NCBI RefSeq assembly: GCF_903819335.1
Contig: NZ_CAIJDE010000017.1
Location: 310,001-374,000, forward strand
Direction: 5' to 3'
DNA: 64,000 nt
Origin: Flavobacterium panici
Lineage (GTDB): Bacteria > Bacteroidota > Bacteroidia > Flavobacteriales > Flavobacteriaceae
The position numbers and the translations under genes were made by a program. Positions 8,403 through 15,447 of this stretch are shown here, piece after piece. The notes beneath the pieces were generated by a model that did no database searches, was not told where the DNA came from, and was given only the letters and a program-made list of their open reading frames with translations. How positions within the stretch are numbered: position 1 is the stretch's first letter; each line of letters starts with the position of its first letter.

Positions 8403-10501
8403 TGAGCGTTCAGAATATCAATGTTGCCCTTATTGGAAATCCTAACGTAGGTAAAACTTCTGTTTTTAATCAGCTTACGGGTTTAAATCAACAAGTTGGG
8501 AATTATCCCGGAATCACGGTTGAGAAAAAAATCGGATTTTGTAAATTACCTCATAACGTAAAAGCCAACATTTTGGATTTACCCGGAACGTATAGTCTGA
8601 ACGCAAGTTCGATGGACGAGAGCGTGGTAATTGAACTTTTGCTAAACAAAAACGACAAATTATATCCTGATGTTGCTGTTGTAGTAACCGATGTTGAAAA
8701 TCTGAAAAGAAACTTACTGATTTTTACGCAGATAAAAGATCTTGAAATTCCAACTATCTTGGTTATCAATATGTCTGACCGTATGGCAAGCAAAGGAATT
8801 TCTTTGGATATTCCGCTTTTAGAAGAAAAACTAAAAACCAAAATTGCTTTAGTCAGTTCCCGTAAAGGTTTAGGAATTGAGGAATTAAAAGAATTAATTG
8901 TTTCTTATAAAACCGTTCCGCATGAACCTTGTTTAAATGCATCAGTAATTGATCCTGACTATTTTCAAAAACTGCAGCATGCATTTCCGAATCAATTGAT
9001 GTACAAATTGTGGCTTGTAATTACACAGGATGTCAATTTTTCGAATTTAGACCGAAATGAAATCCGAAATACCTTTACCAAATCGCATTCAGAATTAAAA
9101 CGCTTGCAGCAAAAAGAAACCATCAAAAGATATCAGTTTATAAATGATGTTTTAAAAGAAGGTTTAAAAATTGATACTGAAGCGGCGACAGATTTCAGGG
9201 CCAGACTTGATCGTGTTTTAACGCACAAGTTTTGGGGTTATGCAATTTTCCTTGGAATTTTATTTATCATTTTCCAGTCTATTTTCAGCTGGTCAACCAT
9301 TCCTATGGATTTTATTGATGCGACTTTTGCTTCGTTTAGCAGCTGGACGGCAAAAGAATTACCAAGCGGTATTTTAACCGATTTACTTTCGCAGGGAATT
9401 ATTCCGGGAATTGGCGGTGTTATTATTTTTATTCCGCAGATTGCTTTCTTGTTTTTGTTCATTTCTATTCTTGAAGAAAGCGGTTATATGAGCCGTGTTG
9501 TTTTCCTGATGGATAAAATCATGCGCAAATTCGGGCTTTCGGGAAAAAGCGTTGTGCCTTTAATTTCAGGAACTGCGTGCGCGATTCCGGCGATTATGGC
9601 GACGCGAAATATCGAAAACTGGAAAGAACGCCTTATTACGATCTTGGTAACGCCATTCACGACTTGTTCTGCAAGATTACCAGTTTATGCGATTATGATT
9701 TCGTTAGTGATTCCGAATAAACGAGTTCTGGGATTTTTAAATCTGCAAGGACTTTCGTTGATGTTATTGTATTTACTGGGATTTGTAACGGCAATAATCT
9801 CGGCCTATATTTTAAATAAAGTTTTAAAACTGGATTCAAAAACGTATTTCGTTGTTGAAATGCCAAGTTATAAATTACCGCTTTTCAAGAATGTTGGAAT
9901 CAACGTTGTCGAAAAAACCAAAGCTTTTGTTTTGGGCGCGGGTAAAATCATCTTAGCGATATCGGTTATTTTATGGTTTTTGGCTTCTTTCGGACCTGGA
10001 AAAGAATTTAACGATGCAGAAAACATCGTAAAAGAAAGATTTGCCAATACAACTTTAAATCAAGTTCAGTTTGAAAATGAAGTGGCTTCTCAAAAAATAG
10101 AGAATTCTTATATCGGGATTATGGGTAAAACTATTGAGCCTATAATTTCTCCACTTGGTTACGATTGGAAAATCGGGATTGCGATTATCAGTTCGTTTGC
10201 CGCCCGTGAAGTTTTAGTGGGAACACTGGCTACTATTTACAGTGTTGGGGACAGCGATAACGAATCGACAATTAAGAGTAAAATGCAGAAAGAGGTAAAT
10301 CCAGAAACGGGAGAAAAAATCTTTAATTTTGCTTCTGGAATTTCATTGTTATTGTTTTATGCTTTTGCAATGCAGTGTGCCAGTACATTAGCGATTACAA
10401 AAAAAGAAACAAATTCATGGAAGTGGCCCGTAATGCAGCTTTTCTTTATGACCGGGCTTGCTTATATTACCGCGCTTTTAGCGTATCAATTTTTAAAGTA
10501 A
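8402..10501 (+). CDS. feoB: FeoB ferrous iron transporter
   Basis: GTP-dependent Fe(II) permease in the inner membrane, 699 residues. The N-terminal G domain shows G1 GNPNVGKTS (residues 12-20), the G2 region around NYPGITVEKK, G3 DLPGTYSL and G4 NMSD. A helical linker follows to about residue 275. The membrane domain starts near THKFWGYAIFLG and contains the two Gate regions, including GCAIPA-like GTACAIPAIMATR and TCSARLPVY. A soluble insert of about 60 residues (FGPGKEFNDAEN onward) separates late transmembrane helices. Start overlaps the feoA stop by one base. A 40-residue Cys-rich accessory protein follows 6 bases downstream. Confidence 0.97.
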   Translation: MSVQNINVALIGNPNVGKTSVFNQLTGLNQQVGNYPGITVEKKIGFCKLPHNVKANILDLPGTYSLNASSMDESVVIELLLNKNDKLYPDVAVVVTDVENLKRNLLIFTQIKDLEIPTILVINMSDRMASKGISLDIPLLEEKLKTKIALVSSRKGLGIEELKELIVSYKTVPHEPCLNASVIDPDYFQKLQHAFPNQLMYKLWLVITQDVNFSNLDRNEIRNTFTKSHSELKRLQQKETIKRYQFINDVLKEGLKIDTEAATDFRARLDRVLTHKFWGYAIFLGILFIIFQSIFSWSTIPMDFIDATFASFSSWTAKELPSGILTDLLSQGIIPGIGGVIIFIPQIAFLFLFISILEESGYMSRVVFLMDKIMRKFGLSGKSVVPLISGTACAIPAIMATRNIENWKERLITILVTPFTTCSARLPVYAIMISLVIPNKRVLGFLNLQGLSLMLLYLLGFVTAIISAYILNKVLKLDSKTYFVVEMPSYKLPLFKNVGINVVEKTKAFVLGAGKIILAISVILWFLASFGPGKEFNDAENIVKERFANTTLNQVQFENEVASQKIENSYIGIMGKTIEPIISPLGYDWKIGIAIISSFAAREVLVGTLATIYSVGDSDNESTIKSKMQKEVNPETGEKIFNFASGISLLLFYAFAMQCASTLAITKKETNSWKWPVMQLFFMTGLAYITALLAYQFLK

Positions 10502-10507
10502 AATGTT

Positions 10508-10630
10508 ATGATCCAAGAAATTATAGCTTTTGTCATATTATTTATCGCCGTTGGCTTTTTGATTAGAAAATTCTTTTGGAAATCTAAAAAGAAAAAAGAC
10601 TGTGGTGATGGCAATTGCGGATGTTCGTGA
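10508..10630 (+). CDS. FeoB-associated Cys-rich membrane protein
   Basis: A 40-residue protein: one transmembrane helix (IIAFVILFIAVGFLI, about residues 5-19), a basic stretch WKSKKKKD, and a Cys-rich tail CGDGNCGCS. This is the layout of the small FeoB-associated Cys-rich membrane proteins found after feoB in many bacteria. It may help Fe(II) uptake or sensing; the mechanism is not established. An ATG at 10503 reads into an immediate stop, so ATG 10508 is the start, 6 bases after feoB. Confidence 0.88.
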   Translation: MIQEIIAFVILFIAVGFLIRKFFWKSKKKKDCGDGNCGCS

Positions 10631-10740
10631 TTTAAGTTACTAAGGTGCTGAGATTCTAAGATGCTAAGTTTTTTAGGCTCTAAGTTACTGAGATACTAAG
10701 CTTCTAAGTTTTCTTATTTTTTCCTCAGAGTTCACCTAAA
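10631..10740. repeat. CTAAG-word intergenic repeat
   Basis: Degenerate tandem words (AAGTTACTAAGGTGCTGAG, then ATTCTAAGATGCTAAG, AAGTTACTGAGATACTAAG and so on) follow the feo genes. No gene. This kind of low-complexity spacer recurs in the window with different words. Confidence 0.5.
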
Positions 10741-10747
10741 TAAATAC

Positions 10748-10789
10748 AAGCTTCACAGAGATTTAAAATTCTTTGTGAAGCTTTTTTTA
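10748..10789 (+). terminator. Terminator of the feo operon
   Basis: AAGCTTCACAGAG and CTTTGTGAAGCTT form a 13-bp stem with one mismatch around a 10-base loop, followed by a run of seven T. Confidence 0.85.
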
Positions 10790-10874
10790 TGCTCTACAAG
10801 TCTTCTGACAAGGAAAATACCCTTTTTTGATGTTTAAAAAACTTTTATGGCTTAGCTAACGATACAGCACAAAT

Positions 10875-10882
10875 TAATTTTG
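10875..10882 (+). promoter_or_regulatory. -7 promoter element of the 39-residue protein gene
   Basis: TAATTTTG fits TAnnTTTG and lies 20 bases before ATG 10903. Confidence 0.55.
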
Positions 10883-10902
10883 CACAATAAAATTCAAATA
10901 AA

Positions 10903-11022
10903 ATGACAAAGTTCGAAAAAAATGAAATCGTAAGAGATAATAGAGTTACCAGATTATTATGGTTTTCTTTTGGATTCCTGTGTGCTTTCGGAATAATGTG
11001 CCTTTTAAAATCTAAAATCTAA
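10903..11022 (+). CDS. Small single-pass membrane protein, unknown
   Basis: A predicted 39-residue protein that I do not recognise. It has a charged N-terminal half (TKFEKNEIVRDNRVTR) followed by one hydrophobic helix (LLWFSFGFLCAFGIMCLL, about residues 18-35) and a short basic tail KSKI. It is supported by its own TAnnTTTG word, an A-rich leader ending in AAATAAA before ATG, and an isolated position after the feo terminator. The last codons fall in the CTAAAATCTAAAA word repeat common in local spacers, so the C-terminus may have been shaped by that repeat. Expression is unproven. Confidence 0.55.
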   Translation: MTKFEKNEIVRDNRVTRLLWFSFGFLCAFGIMCLLKSKI

Positions 11023-11031
11023 AACAGTATA

Positions 11032-11098
11032 AAGTTTTCAGTATTCAGTCACAGTTTTCAGTTTATATGAATGTAAACTGCGACTGAGAACTGTAAAC
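11032..11098. repeat. CAGTTTTCAGT inverted word repeat
   Basis: The words CAGTCACAGTTTTCAGTTTA and GTAAACTGCGACTGAGAACT pair imperfectly around ATATGAAT. The hairpin lies between the converging small-protein and HD-hydrolase genes and may terminate both. Confidence 0.5.
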
Positions 11099-11752
11099 TC
11101 ACTTAATCCCCTCCCATTCTGCATAAAACTGCGACAGGAATAATTCCATGAAGCGATGTCTTTCGGCAGCGATTTGTTTTCCTTTTTCGGTATTCATTTT
11201 GTCTTTTAAGAGCAAAAGCTTTTCGTAAAAGTGATTGATCGTTGGCGCATTGTTCTTTTTATATTCTTCTTTTGTCATGTTCGTTACCGGAGCAATTTCA
11301 GGATCATATAAGGCTCTGTTTTTAAATCCGCCATAATTGAACGCTCTTGCTACTCCAATTGCGCCAATTGCATCTAACCTATCTGCATCCTGAACGATAT
11401 CTAATTCTATAGAGGAAAACTTCTTTTCAAAATTTCCGCCTTTATAAGAGATGTTTTCGATGATGTTTACCACATGCTGAATAATATCCTCTGAAACGTT
11501 ATGTGATTCTAAAAACAAACGGGCTGTTTTTGGTCCAATTGTTTCGTCTCCGTCATGAAATTTACTATCGGCAATATCATGAAGCAGTGCTCCTAATTCT
11601 ACAATTGTTTTATCACAGTCGGTATCTTTTGCAATTAAAAGTGCATTTTTATAAACTCGTTCGATGTGAAACCAGTCGTGTCCGCCTTCGGCATCGTTTA
11701 GTTTCTCTTTTACAAATGCGATGGTTTTATTTATAAGTTCAGGATTACTCAT
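11099..11752 (-). CDS. HD-domain phosphohydrolase
   Basis: A 217-residue cytoplasmic HD-domain protein of the YedJ/PgpH-independent small hydrolase type. Metal ligands visible: GGHDWFHIERV with His25 and Asp26/His29, the HD doublet LLHDIAD (His58-Asp59), and the distal aspartate in VQDADRLDAIGAIGVAR. Such proteins hydrolyse phosphoesters, often nucleotides; the substrate is not evident. It is convergent with the feo-side genes and downstream of the lipid genes, separated from them by a terminator, so it probably has its own promoter, which I could not define. Confidence 0.88.
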   Translation of the reverse strand: MSNPELINKTIAFVKEKLNDAEGGHDWFHIERVYKNALLIAKDTDCDKTIVELGALLHDIADSKFHDGDETIGPKTARLFLESHNVSEDIIQHVVNIIENISYKGGNFEKKFSSIELDIVQDADRLDAIGAIGVARAFNYGGFKNRALYDPEIAPVTNMTKEEYKKNNAPTINHFYEKLLLLKDKMNTEKGKQIAAERHRFMELFLSQFYAEWEGIK

Positions 11753-11834
11753 GTTGTATTTTGGTTTGTGGTGAAATGGCCCGCGGATTTTACTGATTCA
11801 ACGGATTTGCGCTGGTGTTTTTTATAGTTTAAAT
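11753..11834. repeat. Degenerate GCGGATTT-type intergenic repeat
   Basis: The sequence CCCGCGGATTTTACTGATTC followed by AACGGATTTGCGC consists of related GGATTT words. No gene seen. The remaining spacer to 11959 holds a terminator and CTAAAATCTA words. Confidence 0.35.
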
Positions 11835-11878
11835 AAAAAATGTTGATTGTTAAAGGTTTTAAACTCTAACAATCAACA
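11835..11878 (-). terminator. Terminator of the plsC-desaturase operon
   Basis: TGTTGATTGTTA and TAACAATCAACA form a perfect 12-bp stem; on the minus strand it is followed by six T. It lies about 80 bases after the desaturase stop. Confidence 0.78.
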
Positions 11879-11959
11879 ATATATTTTAAATGTCAATGTC
11901 AAAAATCAATTGCAATTACAATATCAATCTAAAATCTACATTCTTAAATCTAAAATTTT

Positions 11960-12952
11960 TTACAATCTCGCTGGTTCAACCCATTTAAAGATATGTGATT
12001 CTTGTGGAATTACTATTCTTTCAGAGATTCTAGCCATACGAGCTGGTAATTTCATTAAGTAATCACGTGCTTTTTCAGCTTCGTCTGTTAAGTTCGTGAT
12101 TTTATCGATTTCCCATTTGTTGATTAACTTCTGCATAATATCAACATAGTCATTTGCTGTGTAAACTCCAATACGTTGTGCAGAATCAGAAAACTGTTCG
12201 AAAGCAGTACTAATCTTTTGCCCCGATTCTCTAAGGAAATGAGCCGGCATAACGATTTTTTGTTTCATCATGTATTGAAACGCCAACATCATTTCGCTTG
12301 GATCAACCTGAAAAATTCTGGTTACAAATTCGCTGTATGCATGGTGATGACGCATTTCGTCACCCGCAATCATTTTACACATTTTAGACAATTTATTATC
12401 ACCAAATTTTTTCGCAATCTGTGCTACTCTATTGTGAGAAACATAAGTTGCTAATTCCTGAAAACTAGTGTATACAAAGTTTTTGTACGGATCAGTTCCA
12501 GTTCCAATATCAAAACCGTCGTTGATTAAATGCTGTGTTGTCATTTCTATTTCACGCATATTAACACGACCAGACAAATACAAGTATTTATTTAAAAGAT
12601 CTCCGTGACGGTTTTCTTCTCCGGTCCATTGTCTGATCCATTTTGACCAGCCATTACCGCCATTCTCAACCTGATCTACTCCTTCTACATCCATTAACCA
12701 GGACTCATATGTTGGAAGCGCCTCTTCGGTAATAGTATCACCAACAAGCGTTACCCAAAAATCGTATGGTAATTCTTTAGCAATTTCACGTAGTTCCTTT
12801 ACCTCCTCAAAGAAATTTTCTCCTTCAGAATTAGGCAGGAAATCTGACGGCTGCCAAATTTTTTCCACCGGAATTAAATACTGTTCAACGAAGCTGTCAA
12901 CGTTTTTTTCCAAAAACTGCATCACTTCTAATCTAATGTTTTTTATAGACAT
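11960..12952 (-). CDS. Acyl-ACP desaturase, ferritin-like di-iron
   Basis: A 330-residue soluble desaturase of the stearoyl-ACP 9-desaturase family that introduces a cis double bond into acyl chains on acyl carrier protein using O2 and reduced ferredoxin. Both di-iron EXXH motifs are visible: EENRH at about 112-116 and DEMRHHH at about 198-204, with the bridging-helix glutamate in SFQELATYVSH (about 162-172). Length matches bacterial members. It follows the acyltransferase gene by 45 bases on the same strand, so the pair likely makes and installs unsaturated fatty acids in membrane phospholipids. The operon ends at a strong hairpin. Confidence 0.93.
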   Translation of the reverse strand: MSIKNIRLEVMQFLEKNVDSFVEQYLIPVEKIWQPSDFLPNSEGENFFEEVKELREIAKELPYDFWVTLVGDTITEEALPTYESWLMDVEGVDQVENGGNGWSKWIRQWTGEENRHGDLLNKYLYLSGRVNMREIEMTTQHLINDGFDIGTGTDPYKNFVYTSFQELATYVSHNRVAQIAKKFGDNKLSKMCKMIAGDEMRHHHAYSEFVTRIFQVDPSEMMLAFQYMMKQKIVMPAHFLRESGQKISTAFEQFSDSAQRIGVYTANDYVDIMQKLINKWEIDKITNLTDEAEKARDYLMKLPARMARISERIVIPQESHIFKWVEPARL

Positions 12953-12997
12953 TACTTATTTTAAATTTGGGATTTATATTTTAGCTCGGACTAAAAC

Positions 12998-13744
12998 TTA
13001 ATCCTGTTTATACTCGTTTACTCCTTCAACAACCGCTTTTTCTGTTAATGCCATTAATTCGGCAAAATCATAATCTTTTACTGCCATCGCTTTGTGTGCC
13101 GTAAAAGTTAAGTGGTTTCCTAAACCAACCGGAAACATACCGTAACGAACCATCTTCCATGAATTATTAATACTTACCGGAACAACGTATGCAGATGGTG
13201 CATATTTGCATAGAATTTTTAAACCGCTTTGGGCAAATTCTTTAGGTTTTCCCGTTTTACTGCGGGTTCCTTCCGGGAAGATTACAGCAGATCTAGTGTT
13301 TTTTTCTATATATTCAGACAAGCCTTTGATTACTGGAATCGCTTGTTTAGGGTCTTTACGGTCAATTAAAACAGAACCTCCGTGTCGTAAATTAAAAGAC
13401 ACACTCGGAATTCCACTTCCTAACTCCTTCTTACTTACAAATTTACAATGAAAACGTCTAAAGTACCAAATCATTGTCACGATATCGTACATACTTTGGT
13501 GATTCGCCACAAAAATGATTGGAACTCCTTTCGGAATTGTATCAACGCCTGTAACTTTATAAGTTGTACCCACTAAACGTGTACAGCTTAAAAGACAAAA
13601 ATTTAAATAATCAACACTTTTTTTGTGAGCCTGATAACCAAAAAGATTAAGGCAGATCCATTGTATTGGGTGAAAAACAGCCAAACACAATCCAAAACAT
13701 AAATAAAAAATTACGGAGATTGGATATGAGATTATCTTTTGCAT
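12998..13744 (-). CDS. 1-acyl-sn-glycerol-3-phosphate acyltransferase (PlsC-like)
   Basis: A 248-residue membrane-associated acyltransferase that adds the second acyl chain to lysophosphatidic acid. Family blocks: NHQSMYD (HX4D, residues 81-87), the substrate-binding block FPEGTRSKTG (156-165), and VPVSINNSW. A hydrophobic N-terminal segment (about residues 8-35) anchors it to the inner membrane. A TACTTTTG promoter word lies 20 bases upstream. The desaturase gene follows in the same direction. On the other side it is divergent from the toxin-antitoxin/rnpA group. The exact acyl acceptor is inferred from the family. Confidence 0.92.
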   Translation of the reverse strand: MQKIISYPISVIFYLCFGLCLAVFHPIQWICLNLFGYQAHKKSVDYLNFCLLSCTRLVGTTYKVTGVDTIPKGVPIIFVANHQSMYDIVTMIWYFRRFHCKFVSKKELGSGIPSVSFNLRHGGSVLIDRKDPKQAIPVIKGLSEYIEKNTRSAVIFPEGTRSKTGKPKEFAQSGLKILCKYAPSAYVVPVSINNSWKMVRYGMFPVGLGNHLTFTAHKAMAVKDYDFAELMALTEKAVVEGVNEYKQD

Positions 13745-13763
13745 GCTTGAAAAAATTTGAGGT

Positions 13764-13771
13764 CAAAAGTA
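13764..13771 (-). promoter_or_regulatory. -7 promoter element of the plsC operon
   Basis: Minus-strand TACTTTTG, an exact TAnnTTTG word, 20 bases before the start codon. Confidence 0.6.
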
Positions 13772-13831
13772 GTAAATATATTTTTAGCGTTAGAAAATTT
13801 GAAAACAATAACCGATTTTATGGTTTAATTG

Positions 13832-13839
13832 TACCTTTG
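13832..13839 (+). promoter_or_regulatory. -7 promoter element, probably the ancestral rnpA promoter
   Basis: TACCTTTG fits TAnnTTTG. It lies 31 bases before the relic rnpA start at 13871 and 111 bases before the antitoxin-like gene. It is the only clear plus-strand promoter word before rnpA, so it probably now drives the whole toxin-antitoxin/rnpA group. Confidence 0.6.
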
Positions 13840-13868
13840 CCCATAAAATTGCAAATTTTTTCTGAATT

Positions 13869-13910
13869 AAATGAACTTTACAGTCATCAAATGAATGTAT
13901 CAAATCAGAT
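13869..13910 (+). pseudogene. Relic 5' end of rnpA (first copy of a 14-bp direct repeat)
   Basis: The 14 bases AAATGAACTTTACA here are repeated exactly at 14961-14974, where they form the start of rnpA. Translated, the relic reads MNFTVIK then stop, against MNFTYPKNER in rnpA; allowing a two-base gap, the match AAATGAA continues further. The relic sits at normal distance from a promoter word. I interpret it as the original rnpA start region left behind when the two-gene module arrived. Confidence 0.6.
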
Positions 13911-13950
13911 AAAATCGTAAATTTGGCAATATATTCTTTATAAGAAAGTC

Positions 13951-14220
13951 ATGAAAAATAAGATCGCACGTTTTATTATAAAACAACATAAAGAAAAATT
14001 AAGTGCTAATGAAACAGATATTTTAATTAAATCTGCTTCAAGGAGTTCTAATTATGCCATTAGAGAATCTAAAGCTTTAGGGCTGACTATAAAATCTATA
14101 TCAGGAAAAAAATTAATTGAAAAACATCCAAACGGAGAAATTATAGTACTTCGAAATCTGCAAGATAAATCCATTTCAGAGAATGGTTTGAAAAAAGGAA
14201 TGATACTATGCAGGAAATAA
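13951..14220 (+). CDS. Antitoxin-like partner of a zeta-like toxin
   Basis: An 89-residue basic protein that I recognise only by context. It contains Lys-rich N- and C-terminal ends and a central SASRSSNYAIRESKALGLTI segment; it ends GLKKGMILCRK. It overlaps the following ATPase gene by 13 bases, the tight coupling typical of toxin-antitoxin pairs, and small proteins of similar build precede COG4185/zeta-like ATPases in other Bacteroidota. No DNA-binding motif is obvious. The role as antitoxin is inferred from position and not shown by sequence. It begins 56 bases after the relic rnpA start. Confidence 0.6.
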   Translation: MKNKIARFIIKQHKEKLSANETDILIKSASRSSNYAIRESKALGLTIKSISGKKLIEKHPNGEIIVLRNLQDKSISENGLKKGMILCRK

Positions 14221-14960
14221 AAAAGAGACTCCGAGTATTTGCCGGACCAAACGGTTCGGGAAAAAGCACTCTTTTTGAAGAATTCTCTAAAAATTACAAT
14301 ACCGGATATTTTATAAATGCAGATTATCTAGAAAAGATTTTAAAAACTAAAGGTTTAATCGATTTAGATTTTTACGATATTAAAGCTTCAAAAGAAGAAT
14401 TAGAAAATTTCTTTAAAAAACCCAATACAAAAACTTTAATAGAAACTGCCCAAGAAAAAGGATTTCAAATATCTTTAGAGATAAAAGAAAACTTTATAAT
14501 ATCACTTTCAAAAAACCCTAACAGTTACGAAGGATCTTTAATTTCCTCATTTTTAAGAGAAAAACTCATCAAGGAAAACAAAAGCTTTTGTTTTGAAACC
14601 GTTATGAGCCATATCTCAAAATTAGAAGATATTAAAGAAGCAAATTCTTTAGGCTATACTTCGTATCTATATTTTGTTTGTATAGATGATCCTGAAATTA
14701 ATATTTCACGGGTTGAAAACAGAGTGCAGAAAGGCGGACATTATGTTGACAGCGAAATTATAAAAAACAGATACAATCGAACTTTAAATAATTTATTTCC
14801 TGCAATAGAAATTTCAAACAAGGCCTATCTTTTTGATAATTCTACTGAGAAACTTACTTTAATAGCTGAAATAAATGAGGGTAAATCATTAAAACTTCAT
14901 ATCAATGAAGAGGATTTCCCAAATTGGTTTAGAGAATTTGTATTAAATCACTTCATATAA
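14208..14960 (+). CDS. Zeta-toxin-like P-loop kinase/ATPase (COG4185 type)
   Basis: A 250-residue P-loop protein. Walker A is GPNGSGKST (residues 13-21), NADYLEK follows strand 2, then FETVMSH (129-135) and the C-terminal block KGGHYV (175-180) with RYNRTLNNL (188-196), the layout of COG4185/zeta-like proteins. Zeta toxins phosphorylate UDP-N-acetylglucosamine and block cell-wall synthesis; whether this member does the same is unknown. Translation starts inside the antitoxin-like gene. The rnpA start is two bases beyond its stop, so rnpA translation is probably coupled to it. The codons are A-rich like neighbouring genes. Confidence 0.8.
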   Translation: MQEIKKRLRVFAGPNGSGKSTLFEEFSKNYNTGYFINADYLEKILKTKGLIDLDFYDIKASKEELENFFKKPNTKTLIETAQEKGFQISLEIKENFIISLSKNPNSYEGSLISSFLREKLIKENKSFCFETVMSHISKLEDIKEANSLGYTSYLYFVCIDDPEINISRVENRVQKGGHYVDSEIIKNRYNRTLNNLFPAIEISNKAYLFDNSTEKLTLIAEINEGKSLKLHINEEDFPNWFREFVLNHFI

Positions 14961-14962
14961 AA

Positions 14963-15367
14963 ATGAACTTTACATACCCTAAAAATGAACGCTTAAAGAG
15001 CAAAACCACGATTGGATTACTTTTTTCTGAAGGGAAATCAGTTTCAAAATATCCGCTTCGTTTGGTTTACCGTCAAGCGGAAGCTGCATATCAGGGTAAT
15101 ACAAAAGTGGGTGTTTCGGTTTCTAAGAAATACTTTAAAAAAGCCGTTGACAGAAATTATTTCAAAAGAGTGTTGAGAGAAACTTACAGACTCAACAAAC
15201 ATTTGCTGCTGGATCATTTAAATCAGCCGTATTCTTTCATGCTTTTTTACCAGACAAAAGACAGATTATCTTACGAAGAAATCAATTCCAAAACGATTCA
15301 GTTGTTTGAGAAATTTGTACAGCAGTTAAACAAAACTCCCGAATCTGAAATCAAAAAGGATTTATAA
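14963..15367 (+). CDS. rnpA: Ribonuclease P protein component
   Basis: The protein subunit of RNase P, which binds the catalytic RNA and helps mature tRNA 5' ends. 134 residues. The conserved RNA-binding helix reads VDRNYFKRVLRETYR (about 62-76), a variant of the usual RNR motif, preceded by TKVGVSVSKKYFKKA. Its start codon lies within the second copy of a 14-bp direct repeat, two bases after the zeta-like gene. I see no promoter of its own, so expression of this essential gene seems to depend on readthrough of the upstream module. Downstream come a DUF4349 lipoprotein, an S41 protease and an OmpA-type protein. Confidence 0.95.
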   Translation: MNFTYPKNERLKSKTTIGLLFSEGKSVSKYPLRLVYRQAEAAYQGNTKVGVSVSKKYFKKAVDRNYFKRVLRETYRLNKHLLLDHLNQPYSFMLFYQTKDRLSYEEINSKTIQLFEKFVQQLNKTPESEIKKDL

Positions 15368-15447
15368 AGCTTCAAAGTCAACTTTGTACTCTAAATCAGA
15401 TAAAAAATTATAAAAAAATTGTAGTTTTAGCACTAAATTGAAATTTT

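Larger units (their letters stand above)
13869..14974 (+). mobile_element. Putative inserted toxin-antitoxin-like module bounded by 14-bp direct repeats
   Basis: The segment between two copies of AAATGAACTTTACA contains exactly two genes, an antitoxin-like and a zeta-toxin-like gene, and nothing else. It separates a plausible rnpA promoter from rnpA and leaves rnpA's start codon intact on the far side. No transposase, integrase or terminal inverted repeat is seen, so the transfer mechanism is unknown. Confidence 0.5.

Noticed and set aside
13869..13894. The frame MNFTVIK as a regulatory leader peptide
   Set aside because: Its exact match to the rnpA start makes a duplicated relic more likely than a leader peptide, though translation cannot be excluded.
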